DNA of 64,000 bases, taken from the NCBI RefSeq assembly GCF_002264395.1, contig NZ_NFVA01000011.1, positions 33,238 through 97,237 on the forward strand. The letters are read 5' to 3'. Positions within the stretch are counted from its first letter, which is position 1. Every line of letters starts with the position of its first letter. The notes under the pieces are model-generated. The model ran no database searches. It was given only the letters and a program-made list of their open reading frames with translations, and was not told the DNA's origin. Below, piece after piece: positions 8,540 through 16,983 of this stretch. Made by a program: the position numbers and the translations under genes. Source of the DNA: Paenibacillus sp. VTT E-133291. GTDB taxonomy: Bacteria; Bacillota; Bacilli; Paenibacillales; Paenibacillaceae.

Positions 8540-9013
8540 CTATATAGTGGTTCGATCTAAAGTAAGTAAATAATTATATTTACTGGCATGTTTTAATTCA
8601 TCTAATATAATCCCATATACAGTATCGCGATATATTCCAACAGGCAGACCAAACCATATTTTGCGATACTTTTCGACTGCAGCCAGTTCACCTTGGAGTG
8701 CTTTTTCTAATCCTTCTTCATAGGAACTGATCCGTTGATATTGTTCACTACTAATCCCTGTGATATCTTGCCCGGTAATTTCTTTGAACATCCCCCGGAA
8801 CATGAAGTTGTGCCCCCGTTCGTCATCTCGTATGGAGGTGATAATGGAGGCTTGCTCGGCGTTCGGGGCTAGTTGGATAATTTCATCATAGAAAAGCTCA
8901 TCATTTCGTTCACCTTGCACAGCTTCTTGAATTAAATTTAATGCTTGTGGAAGAGAGGTTGACCATATAGGTTTGAATTCAGATCTGTTCTGAGAAAAGG
9001 GTGTCCAATACAT
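8540..9013 (-). CDS. Ferritin-like di-iron family protein
   Basis: A 157-residue protein with two antiparallel helix pairs of ferritin/rubrerythrin type. Candidate ligands are in GERNDELFYDEI, SIRDDERGHNFMF (ExxH), LQGELAAVEKYRKIWF, and LDELKHASKYNYL (ExxH). It lacks a rubredoxin domain. Similar Bacillus proteins are annotated as rubrerythrin-like or YhjR-like with unknown roles in peroxide or iron metabolism. On the minus strand AACAGGAGG lies before the ATG at 9013. It is divergent from hssR, with 139 nt between the starts. Confidence 0.72.
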   Translation of the reverse strand: MYWTPFSQNRSEFKPIWSTSLPQALNLIQEAVQGERNDELFYDEIIQLAPNAEQASIITSIRDDERGHNFMFRGMFKEITGQDITGISSEQYQRISSYEEGLEKALQGELAAVEKYRKIWFGLPVGIYRDTVYGIILDELKHASKYNYLLTLDRTTI

Positions 9014-9152
9014 TTCTTAATAACCTCCTGTTAAGTTAGTGTTAGAGTAGTATATGTACAATGGCCCAAAATGGTCTCTTTCGGTTCTTTAGTTGTTCTA
9101 ACCCTTTAAAGTTGATACTATGGGTTCATCCGTTATTCAGGGAGTGTAAACG

Positions 9153-9830
9153 ATGAAAAAGATTTTAGTAGCAGATGATGATAGTAATATTCGTACATTA
9201 TTAAAGCATGTATTGACCAGAGAAGGTTATCAAGTAATGGAGGCCAGCGATGGCCGGGACGCGATACATAAACTGAAAGAAAGCATTGCGGATTTAGCCA
9301 TTGTGGATGTGATGATGCCATACGTAGATGGGCTAGAGCTATGCCAGCATATAAGAGAAACGTATGATATACCGATCATTTTGTTAACAGCCCGTCAACA
9401 GCTAAGTGATAAAGAACAAGGCTATTTGCGGGGGACAGATGATTATGTAACGAAACCTTTTGAGCCGGAAGAATTGTTGTTTCGGATCAAAGCTTTATTT
9501 CGGCGTTATTCCATCGCTTCAGATGATCGGATTCGCTTGAATTCACTTGTTATCGATCGTAAAAATTATGAGATCACTGATGGTGATGAAGTACTATTGT
9601 TACCGGTAAAGGAATTTGAATTGCTCGCACAACTGGCCCAATATCCTGGAAGATTGTATTCACGCAGTGAGTTGATTGAGCTAGTATGGGGAATGGATTA
9701 TGAAGGTGATGAACGCACGGTGGATGTACATATCAAGCGATTGCGTCAACGATTTGTGGATTATCAGAATGACTTTGTGATTCGGACGGTACGGGGAATT
9801 GGATATAAATTGGAGATGGTGAGCTCGTGA
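9153..9830 (+). CDS. hssR: Haem-responsive response regulator HssR
   Basis: A 225-residue OmpR-family regulator. The receiver domain has DDD at residues 8-10, phospho-acceptor Asp52 (VDVMMPYVDG) and Lys at TKPFEPEE. The winged-helix domain (about 125-222) ends VRTVRGIGYKLE. It overlaps the kinase gene by 4 nt. The specific call comes from the kinase next to it, which strongly resembles HssS, and from the HrtB/HrtA genes after that. Together these would activate haem efflux when haem is in excess. The ATG follows GGGAG at about 8 nt. Confidence 0.82.
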   Translation: MKKILVADDDSNIRTLLKHVLTREGYQVMEASDGRDAIHKLKESIADLAIVDVMMPYVDGLELCQHIRETYDIPIILLTARQQLSDKEQGYLRGTDDYVTKPFEPEELLFRIKALFRRYSIASDDRIRLNSLVIDRKNYEITDGDEVLLLPVKEFELLAQLAQYPGRLYSRSELIELVWGMDYEGDERTVDVHIKRLRQRFVDYQNDFVIRTVRGIGYKLEMVSS

Positions 9831-11203
9831 AGTCTTTGTATGTGAGAATGTGCATTCTCTTTTGCTCGGCCATTGTGGTGAGCAGCCTTCTTGGCTTCTT
9901 GGTGTCTAATATTTATTACCAAGCTCAGATTAAATCGCAGAACGATGCGAAGCTTACGGGGATGGCCATTGAAATCCAGCAGTTTGCAGAATCTCACCCG
10001 GAATCTATGGAGGATTACCTGCGAAGTGTAGCTGTACTGGGATATAAGATCTATTTAACTGATGCAGAAGGTCAATCCCGGTTTTACGGCAAGCCATTTC
10101 GGAAAGAGGATTTAGATCCGCAACAATTAGAGAAGGTCCTGAATGGACAAGTTTATCACGGTGTTGCTGAGTTTCCTGACAGCGCATTTATTACAGGTTT
10201 TTTTGATAATCAATTACGCAATACGATAGGCGTTCCTATTGAAGTCAATCATGAGACATTTGCGTTATTCATGCGGCCGGATGCAGAGGTTCAGTTCGGT
10301 GAACTACGCGTGTTTTTTGCTGTGATTATCGGTTTTACCGTGTTATTCAGTCTAGGATTCGTCATGATCAGCGTACTGCATGTAGTCAGACCCATCACTC
10401 GTTTGACAACGGCGACTAAACGGATTTCAAAAGGCAGATATGATATTAAATTAAATACGTGGCGCCGGGATGAGATTGGCCAGTTAGCCTCACACTTTAT
10501 GATTATGAGTCGTGAGCTGGAACGGACCAATCGTGCCCGTCAAGAGTTTGTTGCGAATGTATCGCATGAAATCGAATCGCCATTAACTTCTATTCAAGGA
10601 TTTGCCCAAACCCTTAAAGATCCTACATTACCAGAGGATGAACGGATAGAGTACCTCAATATCATTGATCAAGAAAGCCATCGTCTATCGATGCTTAGTA
10701 AACAGCTGCTAACGTTATCTTCCCTCGATTATGATCCGGATTCCCTGCAGAAGAAACCGATAGATTTGCGTGCACAGCTGCGGCAGGTTGTACAAATCAT
10801 GGAGTGGAGATTAACAGAGAAGCAATTAGCGGTTCGTTTAATTCTTACGGACATTAGCGTACATGGTGATTCTAATCTATTGTATCAGGTGTGGATGAAC
10901 CTCATTACTAATGCTATCAAATATACACCTGCTGAGGGGTCCATTATGATTTCCGCAAAGCTAGACGAAGGGAATTGTGTAGTAGCCTTTTCGGATACTG
11001 GGGAAGGCATTCCTGCAGAAGATTTACCGCTCATCTTTGACCGTTTTTATAAAGTCGACCGGGCACGTACACGAGAAACGCATAGTAGCGGTCTTGGACT
11101 AGCGATTACGCAAAAAATTGTAGAGACACATAACGGAACCATAGAGGTATCCAGTACAATTGGCAAAGGCACGACCTTTACTGTAACTCTTCCGCTTTTG
11201 TAA
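9827..11203 (+). CDS. hssS: Haem sensor histidine kinase HssS
   Basis: A 458-residue membrane kinase, the same length as staphylococcal HssS. TM1 is about 8-30. The extracytoplasmic sensor region contains FYGKPFR, VLNGQVYHG, FITGFFDN and ALFMRPD, blocks I recognise from HssS. TM2 is about 163-187, then HAMP, then the dimerisation domain with phospho-acceptor His247 (NVSHEIESPLTS). The ATPase domain has NLITNAIKYTP, DTGEGIP and SGLGLAI. The GTG start overlaps the hssR stop. The motif after the His is EIESPL rather than the commoner ELRTPL. The role is to sense haem-related membrane stress and phosphorylate HssR. Confidence 0.85.
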   Translation: MKSLYVRMCILFCSAIVVSSLLGFLVSNIYYQAQIKSQNDAKLTGMAIEIQQFAESHPESMEDYLRSVAVLGYKIYLTDAEGQSRFYGKPFRKEDLDPQQLEKVLNGQVYHGVAEFPDSAFITGFFDNQLRNTIGVPIEVNHETFALFMRPDAEVQFGELRVFFAVIIGFTVLFSLGFVMISVLHVVRPITRLTTATKRISKGRYDIKLNTWRRDEIGQLASHFMIMSRELERTNRARQEFVANVSHEIESPLTSIQGFAQTLKDPTLPEDERIEYLNIIDQESHRLSMLSKQLLTLSSLDYDPDSLQKKPIDLRAQLRQVVQIMEWRLTEKQLAVRLILTDISVHGDSNLLYQVWMNLITNAIKYTPAEGSIMISAKLDEGNCVVAFSDTGEGIPAEDLPLIFDRFYKVDRARTRETHSSGLGLAITQKIVETHNGTIEVSSTIGKGTTFTVTLPLL

Positions 11204-11209
11204 CTCGTT

Positions 11210-11229
11210 ATTCATACTCCGTTCATTTT
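11210..11229 (+). promoter_or_regulatory. Candidate HssR box upstream of hrtB
   Basis: ATTCATACT-CC-GTTCATTTT is a direct repeat with a 2-nt gap. It resembles the known staphylococcal HssR site (GTTCATATT repeated with a 2-nt spacer), with two and one mismatches. It ends 43 nt before the hrtB start, and a TATACA -10-like hexamer lies at 11248-11253, so the box would cover the -35 region of an activated promoter. Confidence 0.6.
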
Positions 11230-11272
11230 CATCTTCTAAACTGTGACTATACAGATTAGAAGGAGTGGTAAT

Positions 11273-12391
11273 ATGTTTCTAGCCTTAAGGGAAATGCGAC
11301 ATTCTAAAGCCAGATACCTGTTAATAATGGTAATCATGTTATTGGTTTCCTTTCTTGTGCTTTTCGTAACGGGCCTGGCCAGAGGATTAGCGTATGCTAA
11401 TATCTCAGCAATAGAGAATATGCCGGCGAACTATTATGTGGTGCAGAAGGATGCGGATCAGACGTTTAGACGTTCTCAGTTAACGGATACGGAGCTGGGT
11501 AGTGTTCGAGCAGTAGTAGGAGATAATAACGCTTCTTCACTCGCTCTACAGATGAGTACAGTGACTACGAACGATGCGGATGCTAAAGCAGATGTGACTT
11601 TTTTCGCAGTCGATATGAACGGTTTACTGGCTCCAAAAGTGATTGAAGGTGATAAGATTACGAATGATATGCAGGGAAGTGTCATCGTTGATCGTGACTT
11701 GGAACAGTCGGGTATTAAGATTGGCAGTACGATCCAAGATCAGGCAACTGGGAAGGAATTTAAAGTTACAGGATATGTTGAGAATAGCTCATACAGCCAT
11801 ACCCCAGTAGTCTATATTAACAATAAAGATTGGCAGGAAATGAGACAAGGCGTTAATCAAGGTAGTGAGGCTACATCAGGAGTGCCTTTTAATGTCATTG
11901 CGCTCAATGCAAACGCAACGCAAGTGGATAAGATCTCTGCTAGTTCAAAAAATGTGGAAGTTATTACACAAAAAGTAGCGATCTCTAATATTCCGGGTTA
12001 TTCATCAGAACAAGGTTCACTGCTTATGATGATTGCCTTTCTGTTCGTAATCGCTGGGTTTGTTCTGGCTGTGTTCTTCTATGTCATTACAATTCAGAAA
12101 ACAAGCCAGTTTGGCATTCTGAAAGCCATGGGTACAAAAATGTCTTACTTGGCTTGGAGCGTAGTCGGGCAAGTTATGATTTTGGCCATTGCAAGTCTTA
12201 GTATTAGCTTGCTGCTAACCTTTGGAATGAATCAGGTACTACCAGACACTATGCCGTTCCAACTGGAACCTTCTACGATTCTATTAACCAGCGGCTTGTT
12301 CGTGGGGATGTCTCTTTTAGGATCACTTATTTCTGTCGCTAAAGTGGCAAAAGTAGATGCATTAGAAGCAATTGGGAGGGCTGGAGCATGA
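11273..12391 (+). CDS. hrtB: Haem efflux ABC transporter permease HrtB
   Basis: A 372-residue FtsX/MacB-type permease. TM1 (about 14-36) is followed by a large extracytoplasmic domain (about 37-245) and three C-terminal TM segments (about 250-365). HrtB-like blocks include FLALREMRHSKARYLLI, YYVVQKDADQ, FFYVITIQKTSQFGILKAMG and KVAKVDALEAIG. With HrtA it exports haem or relieves haem-derived membrane damage. The start is the ATG at 11273 after GAAGGAGTGG; the frame is open ten codons further without support. Its stop overlaps the hrtA start by 4 nt (ATGA), implying translational coupling. Confidence 0.85.
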   Translation: MFLALREMRHSKARYLLIMVIMLLVSFLVLFVTGLARGLAYANISAIENMPANYYVVQKDADQTFRRSQLTDTELGSVRAVVGDNNASSLALQMSTVTTNDADAKADVTFFAVDMNGLLAPKVIEGDKITNDMQGSVIVDRDLEQSGIKIGSTIQDQATGKEFKVTGYVENSSYSHTPVVYINNKDWQEMRQGVNQGSEATSGVPFNVIALNANATQVDKISASSKNVEVITQKVAISNIPGYSSEQGSLLMMIAFLFVIAGFVLAVFFYVITIQKTSQFGILKAMGTKMSYLAWSVVGQVMILAIASLSISLLLTFGMNQVLPDTMPFQLEPSTILLTSGLFVGMSLLGSLISVAKVAKVDALEAIGRAGA

Positions 12392-13080
12392 GTGCAAAAT
12401 TATTGATGAAGCAAGTAACCAAGACCTACGGAGACGGCGATACAACAGTATCTGTTTTGAACAATTTGAATCTTATAGTCAATGAAGGAGAATTCGTTGC
12501 TGTCCTTGGACCATCTGGAACAGGGAAGAGTACGTTCCTATCAGCGGCGGGTGCGCTTCTTACACCAACCAGTGGTGAAATTTTCATAGACGGAGAATCA
12601 CTTACAGATAAAAGTAAAAGTGAGCTGACTGAGCTACGATTAGAAAAAATAGGCTTTATGTTCCAAAGCGCACAGCTATTGCCTTACTTGAAGGTAGAAG
12701 AGCAGCTTCTCTTTGTAGCTAAACAGGGGAAGATGAGTTCTAAAGAAGCTAAGGAACGGGCAGCTGATTTGATGAAGCGTCTGGATATCTGGAAACGTCG
12801 AAACCATTATCCTGAGCAACTATCAGGCGGAGAGAAGCAACGTGTAGCTATCGCAAGAGCTTGGATGAATAAACCTGCAATCTTGTTTGCAGATGAACCA
12901 ACAGCAAGCTTAGATTTCAAACGAGGTAGAGAAGTTGTGCAAATGATTGCTGACGAAGTAAAGAATGAGGGTAAAGCTGCCGTAATGGTCACTCATGATG
13001 AACGGATGCTCGAATGGTGTGATCGAGTGCTACATCTGGAAGATGGACATTTGGTTGAACATGAGTTAAGCAAAAATTAG
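12388..13080 (+). CDS. hrtA: Haem efflux ABC transporter ATPase HrtA
   Basis: A 230-residue MacB/LolD-type ATPase. Walker A GPSGTGKST (about 42-50), signature LSGGEKQRVAIARA, Walker B ILFADEPTASLD, and H-loop VMVTHDERM are all intact. It couples ATP hydrolysis to the HrtB permease. As the last gene of hssR-hssS-hrtB-hrtA, it is followed after 3 nt by a strong terminator hairpin. In staphylococci hrtAB is divergent from hssRS; here all four genes run in one direction, with a likely second promoter before hrtB. Confidence 0.87.
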   Translation: MSAKLLMKQVTKTYGDGDTTVSVLNNLNLIVNEGEFVAVLGPSGTGKSTFLSAAGALLTPTSGEIFIDGESLTDKSKSELTELRLEKIGFMFQSAQLLPYLKVEEQLLFVAKQGKMSSKEAKERAADLMKRLDIWKRRNHYPEQLSGGEKQRVAIARAWMNKPAILFADEPTASLDFKRGREVVQMIADEVKNEGKAAVMVTHDERMLEWCDRVLHLEDGHLVEHELSKN

Positions 13081-13083
13081 TGA

Positions 13084-13124
13084 AAAAACGATTCATGCTA
13101 TTTATGGCATGAATCGTTTTTTTT
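13084..13124 (+). terminator. Strong intrinsic terminator of the hss-hrt operon
   Basis: AAACGATTCATGC pairs with GCATGAATCGTTT around an 8-nt loop, followed by more T residues. It starts right after the hrtA stop codon. Confidence 0.92.
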
Positions 13125-13146
13125 GTGTGTGAACAAGGGTTTGTTC

Positions 13147-13311
13147 TTATTTGTCAGCTATGGTGACTTGACCTGAGCCATAGGTGTCAAACCAGCCTTT
13201 AATCGTGTTGAAATCACTGCTGAATGACAGTGCCAGTTCTAATAGAATTCGGGCATGAGCTGCGTTCAGATTATCTCCGGCAATGATTAGAGAGGTAATG
13301 AATCGAATAAA
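13147..13311 (-). pseudogene. C-terminal remnant of an L-asparaginase
   Basis: The minus strand is open for 54 codons up to TAA at 13147-13149. It reads FITSLIIAGDNLNAAHARI, then LLELALSFSSDFNTIKGWF, then DTYGSGQVTIADK. The GDNLNxxxARILLxLAL block followed by I..WFDTYG is the usual C-terminus of bacterial asparaginases (AnsA/AnsZ type). Nothing upstream in frame encodes the rest: a stop lies at 13312-13314 and the LysR terminator follows. So the gene has lost about 85% of its 5' part. There is no start codon or ribosome binding site. It is too short to be listed by length-based gene callers. Confidence 0.65.
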
Positions 13312-13314
13312 TTA

Positions 13315-13351
13315 CAAAATGCCGGACAATCCTTAGGAGATTGACCGGCAT
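13315..13351 (-). terminator. Intrinsic terminator after the LysR gene
   Basis: ATGCCGG and CCGGCAT are paired, with CAATC/GATTG inside. On the minus strand the hairpin is followed by TTTTG, 20 nt past the LysR stop. Confidence 0.75.
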
Positions 13352-13370
13352 AGTTATAAGATTTACTTGA

Positions 13371-14261
13371 TTACTTATCTTTCCTAGAGACAAGTAGTTT
13401 TTGAATAAAGACATGGGTAGCCATGGAGGAGGAGCTTTCTTTATGGCGAATAATCGAGAATTGTCTTTCAAGATGATGATGTCTGATGGGGAGCTCACAG
13501 ATTTCACCACTTGCTAATTCTTTGCGCACAATCCATCTGGAGAGCATCGCAATTCCCAAACCAGAGGCAACGGCTTCCTTAACCCCTTGACTACTGTTGA
13601 AGACATAGGATCTTTTGACAGAAATCTCTTCTTTTTGAATGAAATGATCACTGAATGCACGCGTTCCAGAGCCGAGCTCACGCAGAACCCAAACCTGATT
13701 TTGTAGCACTCCATGTTCCACAGAGACTATTTTTGACAAAGGATGGTTGGCAGGGGAGACGATAATCATCTCGTCCTTCATGTAAGGCGTGACGATCAGA
13801 TCATTTTCATGGGCTTCTCCTTCGATAAACCCAATATCCAATTCATTGGCTCTAACCCCACCAATAATTTCTTCAGTATTACCTATCGTCACCTGAAGCT
13901 TGACTTGTGGGTATTGATTTGCGAATTCCGCAAGTCTTGAGGGTAATATATACTCTCCAATCGTAAAGCTGGCACCAATATGTATACTGCCAGTAACCTC
14001 ATCCTGAAGCATTTGTATTTCCTGATGAGCTTCTTCGAAGTGGGCCAATATTTGTTTGGCGTGATTATAAAGTATTGTACCTGCTTCGGTTAATTTTACT
14101 TGTTTCGGAGATCGGTGTAGAAGCTTTGCGCCTAGTTCATTCTCAAGATTCCGGATATGTAGACTGACACCGGGTTGAGATAGATTCAGTAATTCTCCTG
14201 CTTTAGAAAAATGACTTTGCTCAGCAACTGTAACGAAAACCCGTAATGTATCCACAATCAT
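13371..14261 (-). CDS. LysR family transcriptional regulator (CysL/YwfK-like)
   Basis: A 296-residue regulator. The N-terminal HTH (residues 1-60) has LRVFVTVAEQSHFSKAGELL and LSQPGVSLHIRNLENELG. A periplasmic-binding-protein-like effector domain follows from about residue 90 (GSIHIGASFTIGEYILPSRLA; ASGLGIAMLSRWIV). The sequence resembles the CysL/YtlI group, which often controls sulfur genes, but nothing adjacent supports that. Downstream lies only an asparaginase remnant, and the divergent side is the GNAT gene on the same strand. The target is therefore unknown. Confidence 0.82.
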   Translation of the reverse strand: MIVDTLRVFVTVAEQSHFSKAGELLNLSQPGVSLHIRNLENELGAKLLHRSPKQVKLTEAGTILYNHAKQILAHFEEAHQEIQMLQDEVTGSIHIGASFTIGEYILPSRLAEFANQYPQVKLQVTIGNTEEIIGGVRANELDIGFIEGEAHENDLIVTPYMKDEMIIVSPANHPLSKIVSVEHGVLQNQVWVLRELGSGTRAFSDHFIQKEEISVKRSYVFNSSQGVKEAVASGLGIAMLSRWIVRKELASGEICELPIRHHHLERQFSIIRHKESSSSMATHVFIQKLLVSRKDK

Positions 14262-14292
14262 AGAATTCCCTCACTAAAAGTCCCGAATGTAT

Positions 14293-14724
14293 TTAAAATT
14301 CCTTATCAAGCACGAACTGAGCTTTCTTCTGCGAAAATCCAATACGTGTATAGAAACGTACCGCATCTTCTCTAGTCTGGTTGGTACGCACTCTTAATTT
14401 GTTCACTCCAATTTGTGCTGCCCAGCGTTCACAGGTTTCAACAAGTTGTCTGCCGATCCCTTCTCCACGATACTGCCCATCGACCACCAAACCACAAATT
14501 TCAACAAAGGGTGGAGATTCAATTAACATTCGCTCATTGGCGTGAATCCATCCGATTAATTGGCTATCCGACTCAGCTACATAAATAGCATGATCTTTAC
14601 GATTTCTGATATCTTGAAGTCTATCTGCTAGCTGTTCGATATTTAAAGGATATCCGAGCTCACTGGATAGTTTTGCAATATCTTGTGTGTCGCTAAATGA
14701 AGCTGTCCTAATATGTATGATCAT
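14293..14724 (-). CDS. GNAT family N-acetyltransferase
   Basis: A 143-residue acetyl-CoA-dependent acetyltransferase. It has the GNAT core: IRTASFSDTQDIAKLSSELG at the N-terminus, then ICGLVVDGQYRGEGIGRQLVE with the acetyl-CoA loop (QYRGEGIG), then LRVRTNQTREDAVRFYTRIGF. The length is normal for the family. It lies 31 nt upstream of the LysR gene on the same strand, so the two may be cotranscribed. The substrate is unknown. Confidence 0.82.
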   Translation of the reverse strand: MIIHIRTASFSDTQDIAKLSSELGYPLNIEQLADRLQDIRNRKDHAIYVAESDSQLIGWIHANERMLIESPPFVEICGLVVDGQYRGEGIGRQLVETCERWAAQIGVNKLRVRTNQTREDAVRFYTRIGFSQKKAQFVLDKEF

Positions 14725-14803
14725 CCGCCACCTTAATATAATGTTGTTTCATGCTGTTTTTTTATTATAGTTCATCTCATTCAGAGGAACATCTCTATGT
14801 AAA

Positions 14804-15640
14804 TTACTTCGTACTATTTCGATAAGCGGATGGGGAGAGACCCATCGCCTTTTTGAAATATTTAGAGAAATGAGCCAATTCCATGCCGACTTGTTCCGCA
14901 ATATCTGAAATGCTGTAATCTGTGTAAGAAAGCTGTCTTTTAGCGTGCTCCATACGTTTCAATTGAACATAGGCCATGGGAGTTACCCCCATGAATCTTT
15001 TGAAATAAGGTATAAAATAGTTCGGGTGCAGGTGGACAAGCTCTGCTAGTTCATCAATCTCTATGGGCTTATTTAGACAATTATCGATGTAATGGAGCAC
15101 ATGAGCCAGCTTCCCATGGTCTCCGGTGTGTATGAATTGCGTCATAAAGTCTGTATGACTACTGTCGCTTGATTCAAGACAAGTGGCAATGAGATTAAGC
15201 AAACAAGCCTGAGTGCGAAGGATAGATAAGATATCGTCCTTTTGAAATTGTTCGATCATCTCCACGAAAATTGCCCTTATTGAATCTGGATTAGGCGAAT
15301 CACAGATGTATAATTTTTTCTCCGCATGGAATAAAGGCCATTCTCCAATGTCAGCATCAAAGTGGCAGTAATAACGGATATATGGATCATCGATAGAAGT
15401 TTCGGTAGTTTGTGTGCTCCCCGCAGGCATGATCATTAGCTGACCTGGCTTCGGATAGTAGGTAATCCCGTTTATAATTACTTTCCCCTCACCCCCATCA
15501 ATAAAATATAGCCGATTAAAAGCGGGGGTTTCCAGCATGCGGTTCCATCCGGGATATCTATTACTAAGTTGGGCATGGGTCACAGTAACCTTGAGATTCT
15601 GCAGGAGACGTCCTGATAAGTTCCCTGAATTGTTCATCAT
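14804..15640 (-). CDS. AraC family transcriptional regulator
   Basis: A 278-residue regulator with an N-terminal cupin-like sensor domain (about 20-110: LYFIDGGEGKVIINGITYYPKPGQLMIMPAG) and a C-terminal double HTH (about 175-275: IDELAELVHLHPNYFIPYFKRFMGVTPMAYVQLKRM and ISDIAEQVGMELAHFSKYFKKAMGLSPSAYR). AAGGAG precedes two adjacent ATG codons (15640 and 15637). It is divergent from the first of four sugar/polyol catabolism genes, 155 nt apart. It is the probable activator of that operon in response to a carbohydrate. Confidence 0.85.
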   Translation of the reverse strand: MMNNSGNLSGRLLQNLKVTVTHAQLSNRYPGWNRMLETPAFNRLYFIDGGEGKVIINGITYYPKPGQLMIMPAGSTQTTETSIDDPYIRYYCHFDADIGEWPLFHAEKKLYICDSPNPDSIRAIFVEMIEQFQKDDILSILRTQACLLNLIATCLESSDSSHTDFMTQFIHTGDHGKLAHVLHYIDNCLNKPIEIDELAELVHLHPNYFIPYFKRFMGVTPMAYVQLKRMEHAKRQLSYTDYSISDIAEQVGMELAHFSKYFKKAMGLSPSAYRNSTK

Positions 15641-15795
15641 TTAACTCCTTTAAAGCTTTTATATCCTCATTATAACGGTTTCATTTAACTAAAACATCTT
15701 ACTTAAATACAAATAGTTCTTAATTTCGATCATGTTCATGTCCTTAAATAAAGTATATCCTCTAACCATAACCATTAATAAGGAAGTGATCAGAG

Positions 15796-16959
15796 ATGGG
15801 TACAGTTCGTTATGGGATTATTGGTATTGGAAATATGGGAACCGCACATGCGCAAAGTCTTCTGAGTGAGATTAAGGGGGCTGAGCTTACAGGCGTATGT
15901 GATATAAGAGAAGAACGTTTGAAATGGGCTGAAGAGCAATTACCTGAGAATGTTAGGAAATATTCTACGCCGAAGGAATTATTCGAGTCACGTATCATGG
16001 ATGCGGTATTAATCTGTACTCCGCATTATGATCACCCTACACTTGCAATCGAAGCTTTTCAGTATGGTTATCATGTACTAGTGGAGAAGCCTGCAGGTGT
16101 TTATACGAAAGCTGTTCAACAGATGAACGATGCTGCAGCACAGTCTGACCGCAAATTTGGAATCATGTACAATCAGCGTACGAATCCTTTGTATCAGAAG
16201 CTGAGAGATCTTATTCAGTCTGGTGAGTTAGGTGAGATTCGCCGGACGAATTGGATTATTACCGACTGGTATAGATCGCAGAACTACTATAACTCTGGTG
16301 GCTGGCGGGCGACATGGGCGGGTGAAGGTGGCGGGGTATTGCTTAATCAAGATCCTCATCAGCTAGATTTATGGCAATGGACGACAGGCATGATGCCGAA
16401 GCGGATAAGAGCATTTTGCCACTTTGGAAAATATCGCAACATTGAGGTTGAAGATGATGTAACCGCTTATGTGGAATACGAGAATGGCGCTACAGGTCTG
16501 TTTATTACTACAACTGGAGATGCACCCGGAACTAATCGTTTTGAAATCAATGGCGATAATGGGAAAATCGTAGTGGAGGACGGGAAGCTAACCTTTTGGC
16601 GTTTACGTACACCGGAGCCGCAGTTCAACGCAGAGTTTACGGGAGGTTTCGGTAGTCCGGAATGTTGGAAATGTGAGATACCTGTACAAGATGGCGGAGG
16701 GGAGCAGCATAAAGGGATTCTACGGAACTTTACGAATGCCATTTTGCATGATGAGGTTTTACTTGCTCCCGGGGAGGAAGGGATTAAGGGGCTTACCCTT
16801 TCAAATGCCATGTATTTATCGGCTTGGACGGACAATTGGGTGGAGCTTCCGATGGATTCGGATTTATTCTACGAAAAGCTGATGGACAAAGTAAAAAATT
16901 CGACTTTCCAAAAGGAAGCCTCAGAAACTAAAACATTGAATGTTAAAGGAACTCATTAA
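15796..16959 (+). CDS. Gfo/Idh/MocA family oxidoreductase
   Basis: A 387-residue NAD(P)-dependent dehydrogenase of sugars or inositols. The N-terminal Rossmann fold has GIIGIGNMGTAHAQ, and the family motif is VEKPAGVYTKAV (EKP, about residues 97-99). The C-terminal alpha/beta domain begins GEIRRTNWIITDWYRSQ and includes GGGVLLNQDPHQLDLWQW with the catalytic-region His. It is the first gene of a four-gene cluster controlled by the divergent AraC gene. The ATG follows GGAAGTGATC. The substrate cannot be assigned. Confidence 0.87.
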   Translation: MGTVRYGIIGIGNMGTAHAQSLLSEIKGAELTGVCDIREERLKWAEEQLPENVRKYSTPKELFESRIMDAVLICTPHYDHPTLAIEAFQYGYHVLVEKPAGVYTKAVQQMNDAAAQSDRKFGIMYNQRTNPLYQKLRDLIQSGELGEIRRTNWIITDWYRSQNYYNSGGWRATWAGEGGGVLLNQDPHQLDLWQWTTGMMPKRIRAFCHFGKYRNIEVEDDVTAYVEYENGATGLFITTTGDAPGTNRFEINGDNGKIVVEDGKLTFWRLRTPEPQFNAEFTGGFGSPECWKCEIPVQDGGGEQHKGILRNFTNAILHDEVLLAPGEEGIKGLTLSNAMYLSAWTDNWVELPMDSDLFYEKLMDKVKNSTFQKEASETKTLNVKGTH

Positions 16960-16983
16960 ATCGAAGGAGAGAGGTTAAATCCT

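Noticed and set aside
9014..9152. HssR box upstream of hssR
   Set aside because: GTTCATCCGTTATTCA at 9124 looks faintly similar but lacks the right spacing, so I did not call it.
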